Below, piece by piece: positions 19,854-29,860 of a stretch of 64,000 nt of DNA. The notes under the pieces are model-generated. The model was given only the letters and a program-made list of their open reading frames with translations. It was not told the origin of the DNA and did not search any database. Every line of letters starts with the position of its first letter. Position 1 is the stretch's first letter. Origin of the DNA: Pantoea sp. Eser (GTDB lineage: Bacteria > Pseudomonadota > Gammaproteobacteria > Enterobacterales > Enterobacteriaceae); NCBI GenBank assembly GCA_009830035.1, contig SZZY01000001.1, positions 372,001-436,000 of the forward strand. The letters are read 5' to 3'. Both the position numbers and the translations under genes were made by a program.

Positions 19854-19877
19854 GCGGGGCGGTTAACGCCACCCCGC
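19854..19877. terminator. Hairpin between convergent phoA and msrA
   Basis: GCGGGG (19854-19859) and CCCCGC (19872-19877) pair, with inner GGCG/CGCC support around a GTTAA loop. There is no T-run, so efficiency is uncertain. Confidence 0.45.
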
Positions 19878-19885
19878 ACACAACC

Positions 19886-20419
19886 TTAGCTCTTCACTTT
19901 ATTGGCGAAGCTCTTGCGCAGCTTCTGCAACTTCGGTGGGATCACCGCCAGGCAGTAACCGTTACGCTGACCGGCACCGTCCCAGTAATTCTGATGATAG
20001 GCTTCCGCCGGATACCACTCTTTCAGCGGTTCAATAGTGGTCACCACCGGTACATCGTGATTGGCCTGGGCACGTTCAATCGCCGCACGGGCTTCTGCTT
20101 CCTGTTCGGCATTAGCCGGGAAAATCGCTGAGCGATACTGGGTACCAATATCGTTGCCCTGGCGATTAAGCTGGGTCGGATCGTGGGTCACAAAGCTGAT
20201 ATCCAGTAAATCGCCATAGCTGACTTTCTCCGGATCAAAGCCGATGCGGATCGCTTCAGCGCGTCCGGTGGCACCGCTGCAGACCTGTTCGCAGGTCGGG
20301 TTAGGACGGGCACCGCCGGTATAACCGCTCTCTACCGACTCCACGCCGATTACATCCTTAAATACCGCCTCGGTGCACCAGAAACAGCCACCCGCGGTCA
20401 CTGCATATTCGATTGCCAT
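19886..20419 (-). CDS. msrA: Peptide methionine sulfoxide reductase MsrA
   Basis: Reduces methionine-S-sulfoxide in oxidised proteins. 177 aa, the short MsrA form lacking the N-terminal extension of the 212-aa E. coli enzyme. The catalytic motif GCFWCTEAVF is at residues 11-20. Further family blocks are GYTGGARPNPTCEQVCSG, VSYGDLLDISFVTHDPTQLN and GTQYRSAIF. A resolving Cys may be the one in RNGYCLAVI near the C terminus. ATG 20419 is preceded on the minus strand by an AGGAG-like site. The gene is intact although both neighbours are broken. E. coli-type msrA may exist elsewhere in the genome. Confidence 0.93.
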   Translation of the reverse strand: MAIEYAVTAGGCFWCTEAVFKDVIGVESVESGYTGGARPNPTCEQVCSGATGRAEAIRIGFDPEKVSYGDLLDISFVTHDPTQLNRQGNDIGTQYRSAIFPANAEQEAEARAAIERAQANHDVPVVTTIEPLKEWYPAEAYHQNYWDGAGQRNGYCLAVIPPKLQKLRKSFANKVKS

Positions 20420-20478
20420 AATGATTTACTCCTGTCAGGTTGAAAGAGGAAAAGGGGGACGAAACCCGCCACTTTCAA

Positions 20479-21033
20479 CTAAATCAGCATCTCTGGTTTA
20501 AAGTCTTTGCTTTTATCCAGCAGCTTATCGCTCATCATGCTGAAGCGGCCTTCACCGGTGTAGTGCAGCGTAGTGGGATATTCCGGCTATTCGGGGACGT
20601 GGGCTTTGACAATTTCAAAGATAAACAGGTTGTAGTTATCGACCATTGAATCGTCATACAGCTGGCATTCGAAGCTGGCAAAACATTCGGCGATCATCGG
20701 CGCGCGTACCACCTGCGCCGGTTCAGCCGTCAGGCCAAAGGCATCAAACTTATCCAGCTGGTCGCCGTGACTTTTACCAATCGCCACCACCTGATCGATC
20801 AGCGAGGCCGAAGGCACGTTGAGCACGCACTGTCCGCTGTTGCGGATCAGCTCATGGCTGTAGTTCATGCCGGCAATCATACAGCCGACCAGTGAAGGGG
20901 AGAATTCAAGTACGGTGTGCCAGCCGAGGGTCATGATATCGTGCCGATTCTCAAACTGCGAGCTGGGCAGCAGGACCGGACCCGGCTCGAGATATTTACG
21001 CGCTTTGCTGACCGGAAAAGCGTATTTGTGCAT
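20479..21033 (-). pseudogene. Flavin reductase family protein, amber-truncated
   Basis: FMN-binding split-barrel protein of the flavin reductase-like family. The start is probably ATG 21033 (MHKYAFPVSKARKYLEPGP); the longer upstream frame has no family match that I recall. Conserved elements include GWHTVLEFSPSLVGCMI and FECQLYDDSMVDNYNLFIFE. A single TAG at 20587-20589 follows AHVPE. Beyond it the frame runs on cleanly (PEYPTTLHYTGEGRFSMMSD... to DFKPEMLI and TAG 20479-20481), showing that about 35 C-terminal residues are cut off. This is the only lesion seen. The substrate is unknown. Confidence 0.85.
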
Positions 21034-21126
21034 GCGTTGACTCGTGGCGGAACTTCCTGGATGAAACCTAGCCATTAAGTGTAGAGCACCACGCGGTCGC
21101 AGCGCTGGCGTCAGCCCGCAGAATCA

Positions 21127-21162
21127 TAAAAAGCGCTGCCGGGCGCGGTTCAGCGCCCGGCA
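21127..21162 (-). terminator. Terminator after the first aldo/keto reductase
   Basis: TGCCGGGCGC (minus, 21162-21153) pairs with GCGCCCGGCA (21146-21137) around a 6-base loop. On the minus strand GCGC and a short T-run follow (AAAAA at 21128-21132 on plus). It lies 11 bp after the stop of the aldo/keto reductase remnant. Confidence 0.65.
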
Positions 21163-21172
21163 CCTTTCGGTC

Positions 21173-22198
<1,026 letters not shown>

Positions 22199-22282
22199 TT
22201 AGCGTCATAAAAACGGATGAGCATATGAGTCATACTCATAAATAACCGCTGAGAGAGTGACTTTTTGACGCGACAAGGTGAG

Positions 22283-22299
22283 CTTAAGGTTTCCTTAAT
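22283..22299 (+). promoter_or_regulatory. PmrA (BasR) box facing the 39-codon ORF
   Basis: CTTAAG (22283-22288), a 5-base spacer GTTTC and CTTAAT (22294-22299) form the 11-bp-period direct repeat bound by PmrA. It is 42 bp upstream of the ATG at 22341. The response regulator gene itself, 1 kb away, is intact. Confidence 0.72.
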
Positions 22300-22340
22300 G
22301 TGGCGCGAGGATACTCCGGGTACAACATGAGGAGAATGCC

Positions 22341-22460
22341 ATGAAATCTGCTACCACTGCGGTAATTGCTGCACCTGTCCGACCTGTCAGTGAATATATC
22401 GCGCTGCTGATCGCCGCAACCACGGTGATTCTGTTTCTGGCGGCATGGTTCAGCGCCTGA
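22341..22460 (+). CDS. 39-residue single-helix membrane peptide, likely PmrA-controlled
   Basis: ATG 22341 is preceded by GGAG (22331-22334, seven bases). The peptide has a short polar N-terminal arm (MKSATTAVIAAPVRPVSEY) and one hydrophobic helix (IALLIAATTVILFLAAWF) ending SA-TGA 22458-22460. A near-consensus PmrA box lies 42 bp upstream, and the ORF converges tail-to-tail on pmrB. Known PmrA-activated membrane peptides such as Salmonella PmrR have a similar size and topology, but I do not recognise sequence homology. It may be a small regulator of lipid A modification, or simply an unannotated envelope peptide. Function is inferred only from context. Confidence 0.55.
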   Translation: MKSATTAVIAAPVRPVSEYIALLIAATTVILFLAAWFSA

Positions 22461-22471
22461 GTCTGCAGCCA

Positions 22472-23361
22472 TTAGAATTTAATTACCGCCCGACAGCCAC
22501 TGCGGTCGCGGCGGTTCTCTAAAAAGAACTGAAAACGATGCAGCTGCACAATACGGCTGACAATGCTTAATCCCAGCCCAATCCCGCCGTAACGACTGTC
22601 CATCCGGATAAACGCTTTACTTAATTCACCACTTTTACTTTCGTCAATGCCAGGGCCTTCATCTTCAAACCACAACGCGGGCTGTTCACCCGATGCCAGC
22701 CGCAGAGTGATTGCGCTGTTTTTGGGGCTGTAACTATGGGCGTTCTCGACCAGGTTACGCAGCAACATTTTCAGCAGCGTCGCGTCACCCCGCACAAACA
22801 CGTCTTCTGGCAGATCGAGCGTCAGGGTCTGCTGGTGTGCATCCAGCATGTTGCTCAGCTCCGCCTCCATCGGCAAAATCACATCTTCAATCAGCGCCAC
22901 GTTCTGATAGGTGCCGGAGATGAAGGACTGCCCGGCGTACGCAGCTCGTGCGCCACATCGGCGGTAAACAGTCGTTCGCGCTCCAGACTGTTATTCAGCC
23001 GCGCCACCAGTTGATTAATCGCCTGGGTCACCGCATCAATCTCCTGCACCGGACTGTGGCAGGCGATCGGGTCGAGATTCTCTTCGCTGCGGTTTTCCAG
23101 CTCACGCTGCAGCTGATACAGCGGGCGGGTAATCCATTTTACCGCCTGATAGCAGAGCAGCAGCGTCAGGCTGATCATCACTAGGCTGGCCACCGCTTCA
23201 TGCACCTCGCGTTCGACGTGCCGATCCATGTTGCGCTTTTGCAGCTGCGCTTCGACCAGAAACTGAATCTGCTCTTTGCTCTCATGCCACAGCTAGGCGA
23301 CGCTGATCACCTGGAACACCAGCAGAATCAGGCCAATGGTCAGGATCAGGCGAAAGCGCAT
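22472..23361 (-). pseudogene. pmrB: PmrB (BasS) sensor kinase, broken
   Basis: Membrane histidine kinase sensing Fe3+ and polymyxin and phosphorylating PmrA. The frame [20 protein letters not shown] begins at 23361 inside the extended pmrA reading frame. TAG 23295-23293 replaces the Trp expected before [12 protein letters not shown]-region sequence (WITRPLYQLQRELE) and the H-box DVAHELRTP follow. A deletion of roughly 60 codons near 22932 joins the H-box directly to a [14 protein letters not shown] segment out of frame, removing most of the dimerisation helix pair. The catalytic domain ([35 protein letters not shown]) remains readable to TAA at 22474-22472. Confidence 0.92.
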
Positions 23362-24001
23362 AGCCAAAACCGCGCACCGTGCGGATGGCGCTTTTGCCGA
23401 TTTTGTAACGCAGGTTGTGAATATGAACCTCCAGCGTATTGGTAGACGGCTCGGTTTCCCAGTTATAGATATCCTGATAGAGGATTTCGCGGTGAACCGG
23501 ATTGCCCGCTTTCAGCATCAGGCGGGAGAGAATCGCATACTCTTTCGGCGTCAGGTTCAGCAGCGTGCCGCCCAGCGTGATCTGGCGATGCGTCATGTCC
23601 AGCGCCCGCGCGCCGACCATCAGCTGGCTGTCGCCCTGGTTGACATGGCGGCGGATCAGGGCGCGAATGCGTGCCAGCAGTTTATCCAGCGAGAAGGGCT
23701 TGATCAGGTAATCGTCGGCACCGGCATCGAGCCCGGCGATACGTTCGCTGATGGTGTCGCGTTCGGTAAGGATCAGCACCGGCGTCATTTTTTTCTGCCG
23801 ACGCAGTCGCAGCAGAAAATGCAGTCCGTCTTCATCCGGCAAACCCAGGTCCAGCACCACCAGGCCATACAGGCCAGTGGAAAAATGCGCTTCGGCATCC
23901 CGCACCGTGGTGACGCCATCATAGACGCAGCCTTCGCCCTCCAGTGCCAGCATCAGGCCCTGCAGTAACAGCGCATCATCTTCTACGATCAGAATTTTCA
24001 T
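23282..24001 (-). CDS. pmrA: PmrA (BasR) response regulator with altered C terminus
   Basis: OmpR-family response regulator for lipid A modification genes. ATG 24001 ([16 protein letters not shown]) overlaps the eptA stop as ATGA. The receiver domain has the EDD acidic pair, the phospho-acceptor in [12 protein letters not shown] (about residue 51) and Lys in YLIKPF. The winged-helix DNA-binding domain ([28 protein letters not shown]) reaches TVRGFGY, where E. coli BasR ends about nine residues later. Here the frame instead runs on for about 24 extra residues read out of frame through the start of pmrB, giving 239 aa rather than 222. This implies a small deletion at the pmrA-pmrB junction. DNA binding is probably preserved. 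Confidence 0.88.
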   Translation of the reverse strand: MKILIVEDDALLLQGLMLALEGEGCVYDGVTTVRDAEAHFSTGLYGLVVLDLGLPDEDGLHFLLRLRRQKKMTPVLILTERDTISERIAGLDAGADDYLIKPFSLDKLLARIRALIRRHVNQGDSQLMVGARALDMTHRQITLGGTLLNLTPKEYAILSRLMLKAGNPVHREILYQDIYNWETEPSTNTLEVHIHNLRYKIGKSAIRTVRGFGYALSPDPDHWPDSAGVPGDQRRLAVA

Positions 24002-25221
24002 TGTGGTCGGCTCCGACACATCGTCAAAATGTCATCCGCGGGCACATATTCGTGGGTCGCGGTGCCGGTTAAACCCAGCATGGTTGAAAACAAATTATCC
24101 TGCGAGAAATCGTCTGTCGCCGCCAGTTTCGTCAGACAGCCACGATTCACCGCGTAACGCTGCTGATAATCATCGGACAGCCAGATCAACATCGGCACAT
24201 GTTTCTGGGTATCGGGGGCGATAGCGTAGGGCAGACCATGCAGGTATTCGCCATTTTCACCCAGCGATTCGCCGTGATCGGACAGATAGACCAGGCTGGT
24301 AGTAAAACGATCCTGATGGGCGGCCAGCACGTCGTCGTAATGGGCGCGCGGCATATTCGAAGACATGCAGGGCACTGACACCGCCGTCGCCGTGCCGCAC
24401 GAGACAGTATGCGGAAAATAGATCACATTATCTTTGGCCAGCAGCGGATTGGTCTGGCGCGCATAGCCGCCCAGCGAGAAATTCTGCGCCCGCGAGGTTT
24501 CCCCTACGATCAGGATGGTCAGATTCTGTTTACCGCCGTTAAGCCGGTCAGGCAGCTGATGGGCATCTTCACCAATTCGCACCAGCGGCAGGTTCTCCAG
24601 CTGCTGGTGCTTATACTACGACAGGCTGGCAGCGATGCTGTTTGACGGACTCAGCGCCTTCACCAGTTCGCGGTTATTGCGAAACAGTGAGGCGTAATCT
24701 TTATAGAACAGCAGGGCGACCAGCAGGATGATCGCCACCGAGATCACCATGCTGAGCAAACGCTGCACCGCCCCGCGCCAGCGTTGCTTTTTCAGCCGCG
24801 GCCAGAACACCAGCAGCGCCATCAAAAAGCCGGAGAGCAGCAGGGTAAACAGCAGCTGCGGCGTGATCAGGGCAAACGATTCGGAGGCGGTGGTATCCAT
24901 CATATTGGTGATCATCGAGCGATCGATCACGATGTTATAGGTCTGGATAAAAAACTGGGCGGTGGCTGAGAGCAGAATAAACAGCGCCATCAGTACCCGA
25001 TCGAGCCAGAGAAACGAGGCGAGAGTGATTACAATGTTGACCACGCTGAAAGCCACCAGCGGCATCGACAGGAAGACCAGCGTGGTGTGCAGGCTGGTCA
25101 GCGGCATCAGGGCCAGCACCTGACGGTAATAGGCGAGATTAAGGAAAACCGCGATATAAACCGCAGCAAGGATCAGCAGAGTAAGGCGGCTGATGACCGG
25201 CCTGTTCAGTAAAAACGCCAT
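23998..25221 (-). pseudogene. eptA: Lipid A phosphoethanolamine transferase EptA, broken
   Basis: Inner-membrane enzyme adding phosphoethanolamine to lipid A, normally PmrA-activated. The likely start is ATG 25221 (MAFLLNRPVISRLTLLILAA); the longer frame upstream runs into the PmrA box. Five membrane helices are visible, then TAG 24618-24616 in place of a Tyr (expected SLS-Y-YKHQQ). The catalytic domain begins LTILIVGETSRAQNFSLGGY with the acceptor Thr in VSCGTATAVS. Near 24312 an in-frame deletion of about 120 codons joins AHYDDVLAAHQ to QDRFTTSLVYLSDHGES, apparently at a CATCAGGA-like repeat. Much of the soluble domain is missing. It is first in the eptA-pmrA-pmrB operon. Confidence 0.93.
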
Positions 25222-25270
25222 GATCAAAAAAGTCCGAATATCAAAAGAGTGCTGAGATTGCACTTTCAAT

Positions 25271-25287
25271 ATTAGGAATACCTTAAG
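25271..25287 (-). promoter_or_regulatory. PmrA box upstream of eptA-pmrAB
   Basis: On the minus strand CTTAAG (25287-25282), spacer GTATT and CCTAAT (25276-25271) form a PmrA-type direct repeat with one deviation. It lies 50 bp upstream of the eptA ATG. An overlapping CTTAAG copy just upstream suggests a third partial half-site. Confidence 0.65.
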
Positions 25288-25592
25288 AAGCTTAAGCTTT
25301 GTCCGGTTTCACCGGTTCAGGCAGGGTCGGCTGGTCAGGCTCCAGCCGTCGCTGGTGCGAAATTACCGCAGCGGCTGGCATGAAACATGCATCTTTCTGG
25401 CATAACCCCTATTTCCGTCTACACTTGATCGTAAGATGTTCTCAGTCAGCCAGTATTGTCAGTAATGAGCTGGTAAATCTGAGGAGAGTGACCTATTCAA
25501 TCGCCACGTTATCAGAATTTCCCTCTTGCTGACCCTACTGCGTCAGGACATCCTTGATTTGAACTCAAATTTCGAAATTCAGGAGAAGTGAC

Positions 25593-26381
25593 GTGACCCA
25601 GGCGGTAAATACCTCTGACATGTTCCCGACACTGGAAGGCGGACGTTACGCCTTCTTTTTTGATGTCGATGGCACGTTGGCAGCGATACAGTCCCGTCCC
25701 GAAGCGGTGTTTATTCCTGAACAGGTTGTCGCGCAGTTGCAACAACTCTCTGCGCTCAGCCACGGTGCGCTGGCGCTGGTTTCCGGCCGGCCAATTGCGC
25801 AACTCGACGCCCTGGCTGCGCCGTGGCGCGGCCCTGCCGCTAGCGTCCACGGTGCAGAACGCCGTGATGCAGACGGGGAGATGCAGCGCATCAGCCTGCC
25901 GGTCGAGGTTGAACAGGAACTCAGGACGGAACTGCAAAACGCGATGGCGTTATGGCCCGGCACCCGGCTGGAGATCAAAGGCATGGCCTTTGCGCTTCAC
26001 TATCGTCAGGCAATGCAGCATGAACAGGATGTGATGCGACTGGCTGAACAGTCGGTGAAACGATTTCCAGGGCTGGCGCTTCAGCCGGGCAAATGTGTGG
26101 TGGAGATAAAACCCTTAGGCATTGATAAGGGCGCCGCCATCCGCGATTTTATGCAACAAGCGCCTTTTGCCGGATGCATTCCGGTATTTATTGGAGACGA
26201 CCTGACAGACGAGAAAGGCTTTGCGGTGGTAAACGCCATGCAGGGCATTTCGATTAAGGTCGGCGAAGGTTCCAGTCAGGCACGCTTTCGGCTGAATAAT
26301 GTCGATGCGGTGTACCACTGGCTGGAACGAACATTATTACGATTAAAGCAAGACAACGTCGGTAAGGAGTTTAGGTTATGA
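25593..26381 (+). CDS. otsB: Trehalose-6-phosphate phosphatase
   Basis: Removes phosphate from trehalose-6-phosphate in osmoprotectant synthesis. 262 aa, HAD superfamily: FFFDVDGTLA holds the nucleophile Asp around residue 24, SGRPIAQLD is motif II, and GDDLTDEKGF is the C-terminal acidic motif. The start is GTG 25593 with AGGAG seven bases upstream (25582-25586). The stop TGA 26379-26381 overlaps the otsA ATG, giving tight translational coupling. Intact. The spacer upstream (25288-25592) shows no other gene. Confidence 0.96.
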   Translation: MTQAVNTSDMFPTLEGGRYAFFFDVDGTLAAIQSRPEAVFIPEQVVAQLQQLSALSHGALALVSGRPIAQLDALAAPWRGPAASVHGAERRDADGEMQRISLPVEVEQELRTELQNAMALWPGTRLEIKGMAFALHYRQAMQHEQDVMRLAEQSVKRFPGLALQPGKCVVEIKPLGIDKGAAIRDFMQQAPFAGCIPVFIGDDLTDEKGFAVVNAMQGISIKVGEGSSQARFRLNNVDAVYHWLERTLLRLKQDNVGKEFRL

Positions 26382-27814
26382 GTCGTTTAGTGGTTGTATC
26401 TAACCGTATCGCCATTCCAAATCGGGCTAAAACCAGCGCAGGCGGCCTCGCCTTTGGCATTCTGGACGCGTTGAAAAGCACAGGCGGATTGTGGTTTGGC
26501 TGGAACGGTGAAATCAGCGAGTTCTCCGGTGAAGAAGATGATGATGTTTTGGCCCAGCAGCACGAGGGCATTGAGTACGCCTCCTTCCCGTTAAGCCAGA
26601 ACGAATACGATCTCTACTACCGCCAGTTCTCAAATACGGTTATCTGGCCCGCCTTCCATTATCGTCTTGATCTGGTCAAGTTCCAGCGTGAAGCCTGGGA
26701 AGGCTACTGCGAAGTAAATGACGCGGTCGCCCAGCGGTTAAAACCGCTGATCAAGCCGGATGATATTCTGTGGATCCACGATTATCACTTCCTGCCATTT
26801 GCTGCGACACTGCGTCGCGCCGGCATTAATAACCGTATCGGTTTCTTCCTGCATATTCCGTTCCCGACGCCAGAAATCTTCAACGCCCTGCCGCCGCATC
26901 AGGAACTGCTGGAAATGCTGTGCGAGTATGACCTGCTTGGCTTCCAGACCGAGTCGGATCGGGTCGCCTTCCTCGACAGCGTCAGCCAGCTTACGCAGTT
27001 GCAGAATAAAGGTGACAAAAAGCATCGCGCCTTCGGCAACACTTTTATGACTGAGGTTTACCCAATCGGGATTGAACCTGACAGCATTAAAGAGATGGCG
27101 GAAGGTCCGTTGCCACCGAAGATGGCGGCGATGAAGAAAGAGTTGGGTGACGCGCGCAATATTATTGCCTGTGAGCGTCTCGACTATTCTAAAGGACTGC
27201 CGGAACGCTTCCTGGCCTACGAGGCGCTGCTGGAGAACTTCCCGCAGCACCGCGGCAAAATCCGCTATTCGCAGATTGCGCCGACCTCGCGCAGCGATGT
27301 GCAGGCCTATCAGGATATTCGTCACCAGCTGGAAACCGAAGCAGGGCGCATCAACGGTAAATACGGCACGCTGGGCTGGACACCGCTCTACTACCTTAAC
27401 CAGCATTTCGACCGCCGGCTGCTGATGAAAATCTTCCGCCTGACCGATGTCGGTCTGGTGACGCCGCTGCGCGACGGCATGAACCTGGTAGCGAAAGAGT
27501 ACGTGGCGGCGCAGGACCCGGACGATCCGGGTGTGCTGGTGCTGTCGCGCTTTGCCGGTGCAGCCAATGAGCTGACCTCGGCGCTGATCGTCAACCCGTA
27601 TGACCGCGACGAAGTGGCGGCGGCGCTCGATAAAGCGATCACCATGCCGCGTACCGAAAGGATTTCACGCTACAACGACATGATGGCGGTACTGCGTAAA
27701 AACGACATTACCGCCTGGCGCGAGAACTTCCTGAAAGACCTGGAACGCATTGCTCCGCGCAGTGCTGACCACGGTACGGTAAATAAAGTCGCGACCTTTC
27801 CAAAACTCGCCTGA
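26378..27814 (+). CDS. otsA: Trehalose-6-phosphate synthase
   Basis: GT20 glycosyltransferase joining UDP-glucose and glucose-6-phosphate. 478 aa (E. coli 474). The N terminus is [11 protein letters not shown]; substrate-contact blocks are [25 protein letters not shown] and [17 protein letters not shown]. The nucleotide-sugar end is [18 protein letters not shown], and the C terminus is VATFPKLA. Fully intact and overlapping otsB by 4 bp. In E. coli otsBA lies near the flagellar master operon, and the same layout holds here. Trehalose synthesis therefore appears functional despite the collapse of the adjacent flagellar locus. Confidence 0.97.
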   Translation: MSRLVVVSNRIAIPNRAKTSAGGLAFGILDALKSTGGLWFGWNGEISEFSGEEDDDVLAQQHEGIEYASFPLSQNEYDLYYRQFSNTVIWPAFHYRLDLVKFQREAWEGYCEVNDAVAQRLKPLIKPDDILWIHDYHFLPFAATLRRAGINNRIGFFLHIPFPTPEIFNALPPHQELLEMLCEYDLLGFQTESDRVAFLDSVSQLTQLQNKGDKKHRAFGNTFMTEVYPIGIEPDSIKEMAEGPLPPKMAAMKKELGDARNIIACERLDYSKGLPERFLAYEALLENFPQHRGKIRYSQIAPTSRSDVQAYQDIRHQLETEAGRINGKYGTLGWTPLYYLNQHFDRRLLMKIFRLTDVGLVTPLRDGMNLVAKEYVAAQDPDDPGVLVLSRFAGAANELTSALIVNPYDRDEVAAALDKAITMPRTERISRYNDMMAVLRKNDITAWRENFLKDLERIAPRSADHGTVNKVATFPKLA

Positions 27815-27827
27815 TTAGCCGCTGCCG

Positions 27828-27861
27828 GGCCACGACATCTGCGGATGTCGTGGCCTTTTTT
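27828..27861 (+). terminator. Rho-independent terminator of otsBA
   Basis: GGCCACGACATC (27828-27839), TGCG loop and GATGTCGTGGCC (27844-27855), followed by six T. A perfect 12-bp stem 14 bp after otsA. Confidence 0.92.
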
Positions 27862-28831
27862 ACAACCAGCGTGCGCTGTATCCTTCCGTTACATTCTGAC
27901 ACCTTCGCTGCCGTTAGCTTTACCCCGTGCGGTGTTCGCCTTATGCCAGAACCGCTGGCAGATCGGCCAAAAAAAATTAAATGCGCGAAAAAACGACTGA
28001 TTAGAGACTCAGCCCGCTTTCTTTAACTTCTTAACTCAAGTTTTGCGGCCGCCTGCCGATACTTATCAGGCCTGATTAAAACTTTCCCCCGATTCATTCG
28101 ACTTGCTTATGTAACCCGTTGTTACATCTGGTGTTGTATACTAAACAGACGACTGCAACTGTTAACGTTACGTTGCCATTGAGTGCCAATACTGCCGTAA
28201 AAACCTTAACGCTTTCATTACTCACCCTCTGCGATACTTACTTTAAGTTATTAATTTCAATGCGATTGATCACGTCACTCAGCAGCATAATATTCTGATA
28301 TGCCTGTTTTAAATGGTTCTAAATAGTGTGTTAAATCGATTAACACCGACATTAGATCGGCGGGCTATCAAACCGTGGAATAGAGCCTGTTTTACCCTCT
28401 ATTAAACCTTTCTCAGGACAAATTCGACTTAAAATCGCCCTTTTTTGCTCAAAAAATGATCAACAGACAGATGATCGTAAAGGTTTGCTGAAGAAACTTG
28501 CCTTAAAAGTGTGATATGCGTCACACTTCATCTAAAATTTCACATTACTGTCGTTGTATGTGGAAATCAGACGATATAGATTTGCCCTGTTTTCGGATTA
28601 GTCTTGAAAAATGTAAGAAGACGTCACGGAAGATGGTTACAACTCTAAAATAAAATGGCCCGGATTTTTGACTTTCAGCGGGCCCGTAACCCGCACATAA
28701 GATGAAGGCAAAAAGCAGTGACATTTGCACGACACACTATTTTTTTGTCATCTTAAGATTTACCAATCAGCAGCTCGATACGCAGATAATAATCTGTGGT
28801 GAAGTTACGTCGCGTCTCTCAGGATGGAAAA
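27862..28831. promoter_or_regulatory. Long flhD upstream region with a perfect CRP-type palindrome
   Basis: About 970 bp without a gene, more AT-rich than the surroundings, as is usual for the heavily regulated flhDC promoter region. At 28507-28528 AAGTGTGA-N6-TCACACTT is a perfect 8+8 palindrome matching the CRP site TGTGA-N6-TCACA. CRP is a known activator of flhDC. The site survives although flhD is truncated and flhC is gone. Otherwise I see no distinct element. Confidence 0.7.
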
Positions 28832-29152
28832 ATGGGTACATCTGAATTACTAAAACATATTTACGATCTCAACTTGTCATATTTACTGCTTGCGCAGCGA
28901 TTAATTAACCAAGAAAAAGCGTCTGCAATGTTTCGCCTCGGTATTGATGAGAAAACGGCGGATGCATTATCTGAATTAACTCTGCCTGAAATGGTAAAAA
29001 TGGCGGAAACCAATCAATTGGTTTGCCAGTTTCGTTTTACCGACAGCAGCGCAATTAATCGCCTGACGCAGGAATCACGCGTGGATGATTTACAGCAAAT
29101 CCACACCGGCATTTTATTATCCAGCCGCGGTGGAAGCCGCACGCGCCGGTGA
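28832..29152 (+). pseudogene. flhD: FlhD master regulator, 3' end lost by deletion
   Basis: Part of the FlhD4C2 activator of all flagellar genes. ATG 28832 ([20 protein letters not shown]) follows AGGATGG at 28821. Residues 1-98 match FlhD through [16 protein letters not shown], then at about 29124-29130 the sequence switches directly to a chemoreceptor gene in another frame, adding about eight foreign residues before TGA at 29150-29152. About 17 native residues, all of flhC, motA, motB, cheA and cheW, and most of the first receptor gene are missing. Without FlhC, even an active FlhD fragment could not work. Confidence 0.94.
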
Positions 29153-29723
29153 ACAGGGTCGTGGTTTTGCAGTGGTGGCCGGTGTAGTGCGTAATCTGGC
29201 CCAGCGCAGCGCCCAGGCCGCCAAAGAGATTAAAGGACTGATTGAAGATTCGGTTAACCGGGTGAACACCGGTTCCCAGCTGGTCGGCACCGCCGGTGAA
29301 ACCATGAGCGATATCGTCAATGCGGTGACCCGCGTGACCGATATCATGGGCGAGATTGCCTCGGCGTCGGATGAGCAGAGTCGCGGTATCGACCAGGTCG
29401 GCTAGGCGGCCACTGAAATGGATCGCGTGACCCAGCAGAACGCTTCGCTGGTGGAGGAGTCCGCTGCGGCGGCGGCCTCGCTGGAAGATCAGGCGAGTCG
29501 CCTCAGCCAGTCGGTGGCGGTGTTTGAGATCCAGCGTGCAGCAGCAGGTCAGGCGTTGATCAAACATCTGCCGATTGCCGCGCCGGTGACGGCGCTGGCC
29601 CCGCGTAAAGCGTTGACCGCACCGGTCAGCGGTACCCACTGGGTAAACCTTCTGATCGAACACGCGCCCCGTCTGCATGGCCGGGGGGCGCACCTGCGCC
29701 TTTTCTCCCGCCAGCCTGACTAA
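29127..29723 (+). pseudogene. Chemoreceptor C-terminal remnant (Tar/Tsr type)
   Basis: What remains after the flhD-side deletion is the second half of a methyl-accepting chemotaxis protein: [19 protein letters not shown] and [20 protein letters not shown] near the hairpin tip, and the methylation helix [22 protein letters not shown] at 29403-29405 interrupts IDQVG(x)A. Near 29645 an extra A turns the ending THWVTF-stop (original TGA 29653-29655) into [10 protein letters not shown]..., destroying the xWxxF CheR-docking pentapeptide. It has no N-terminal sensor, no start of its own and at least three lesions. Confidence 0.92.
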
Positions 29724-29860
29724 AGCCAAACCCGCCGTCCTGCCGCAATATCATTAATTACAAAAGACGATTGTCGCTGAAAAGCGGCGAAAAGCGTTAA
29801 CACATCGCGACTGGCCGCCGATATAGCCGCTGCACCTTAATCAACCTGCAGGGGAACAAG

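Noticed and set aside
29798-29824. Sigma-28 promoter for the second chemoreceptor
   Set aside because: GCCGATAT is a good -10 match, but nothing like TAAAGTTT lies 11 bases upstream.
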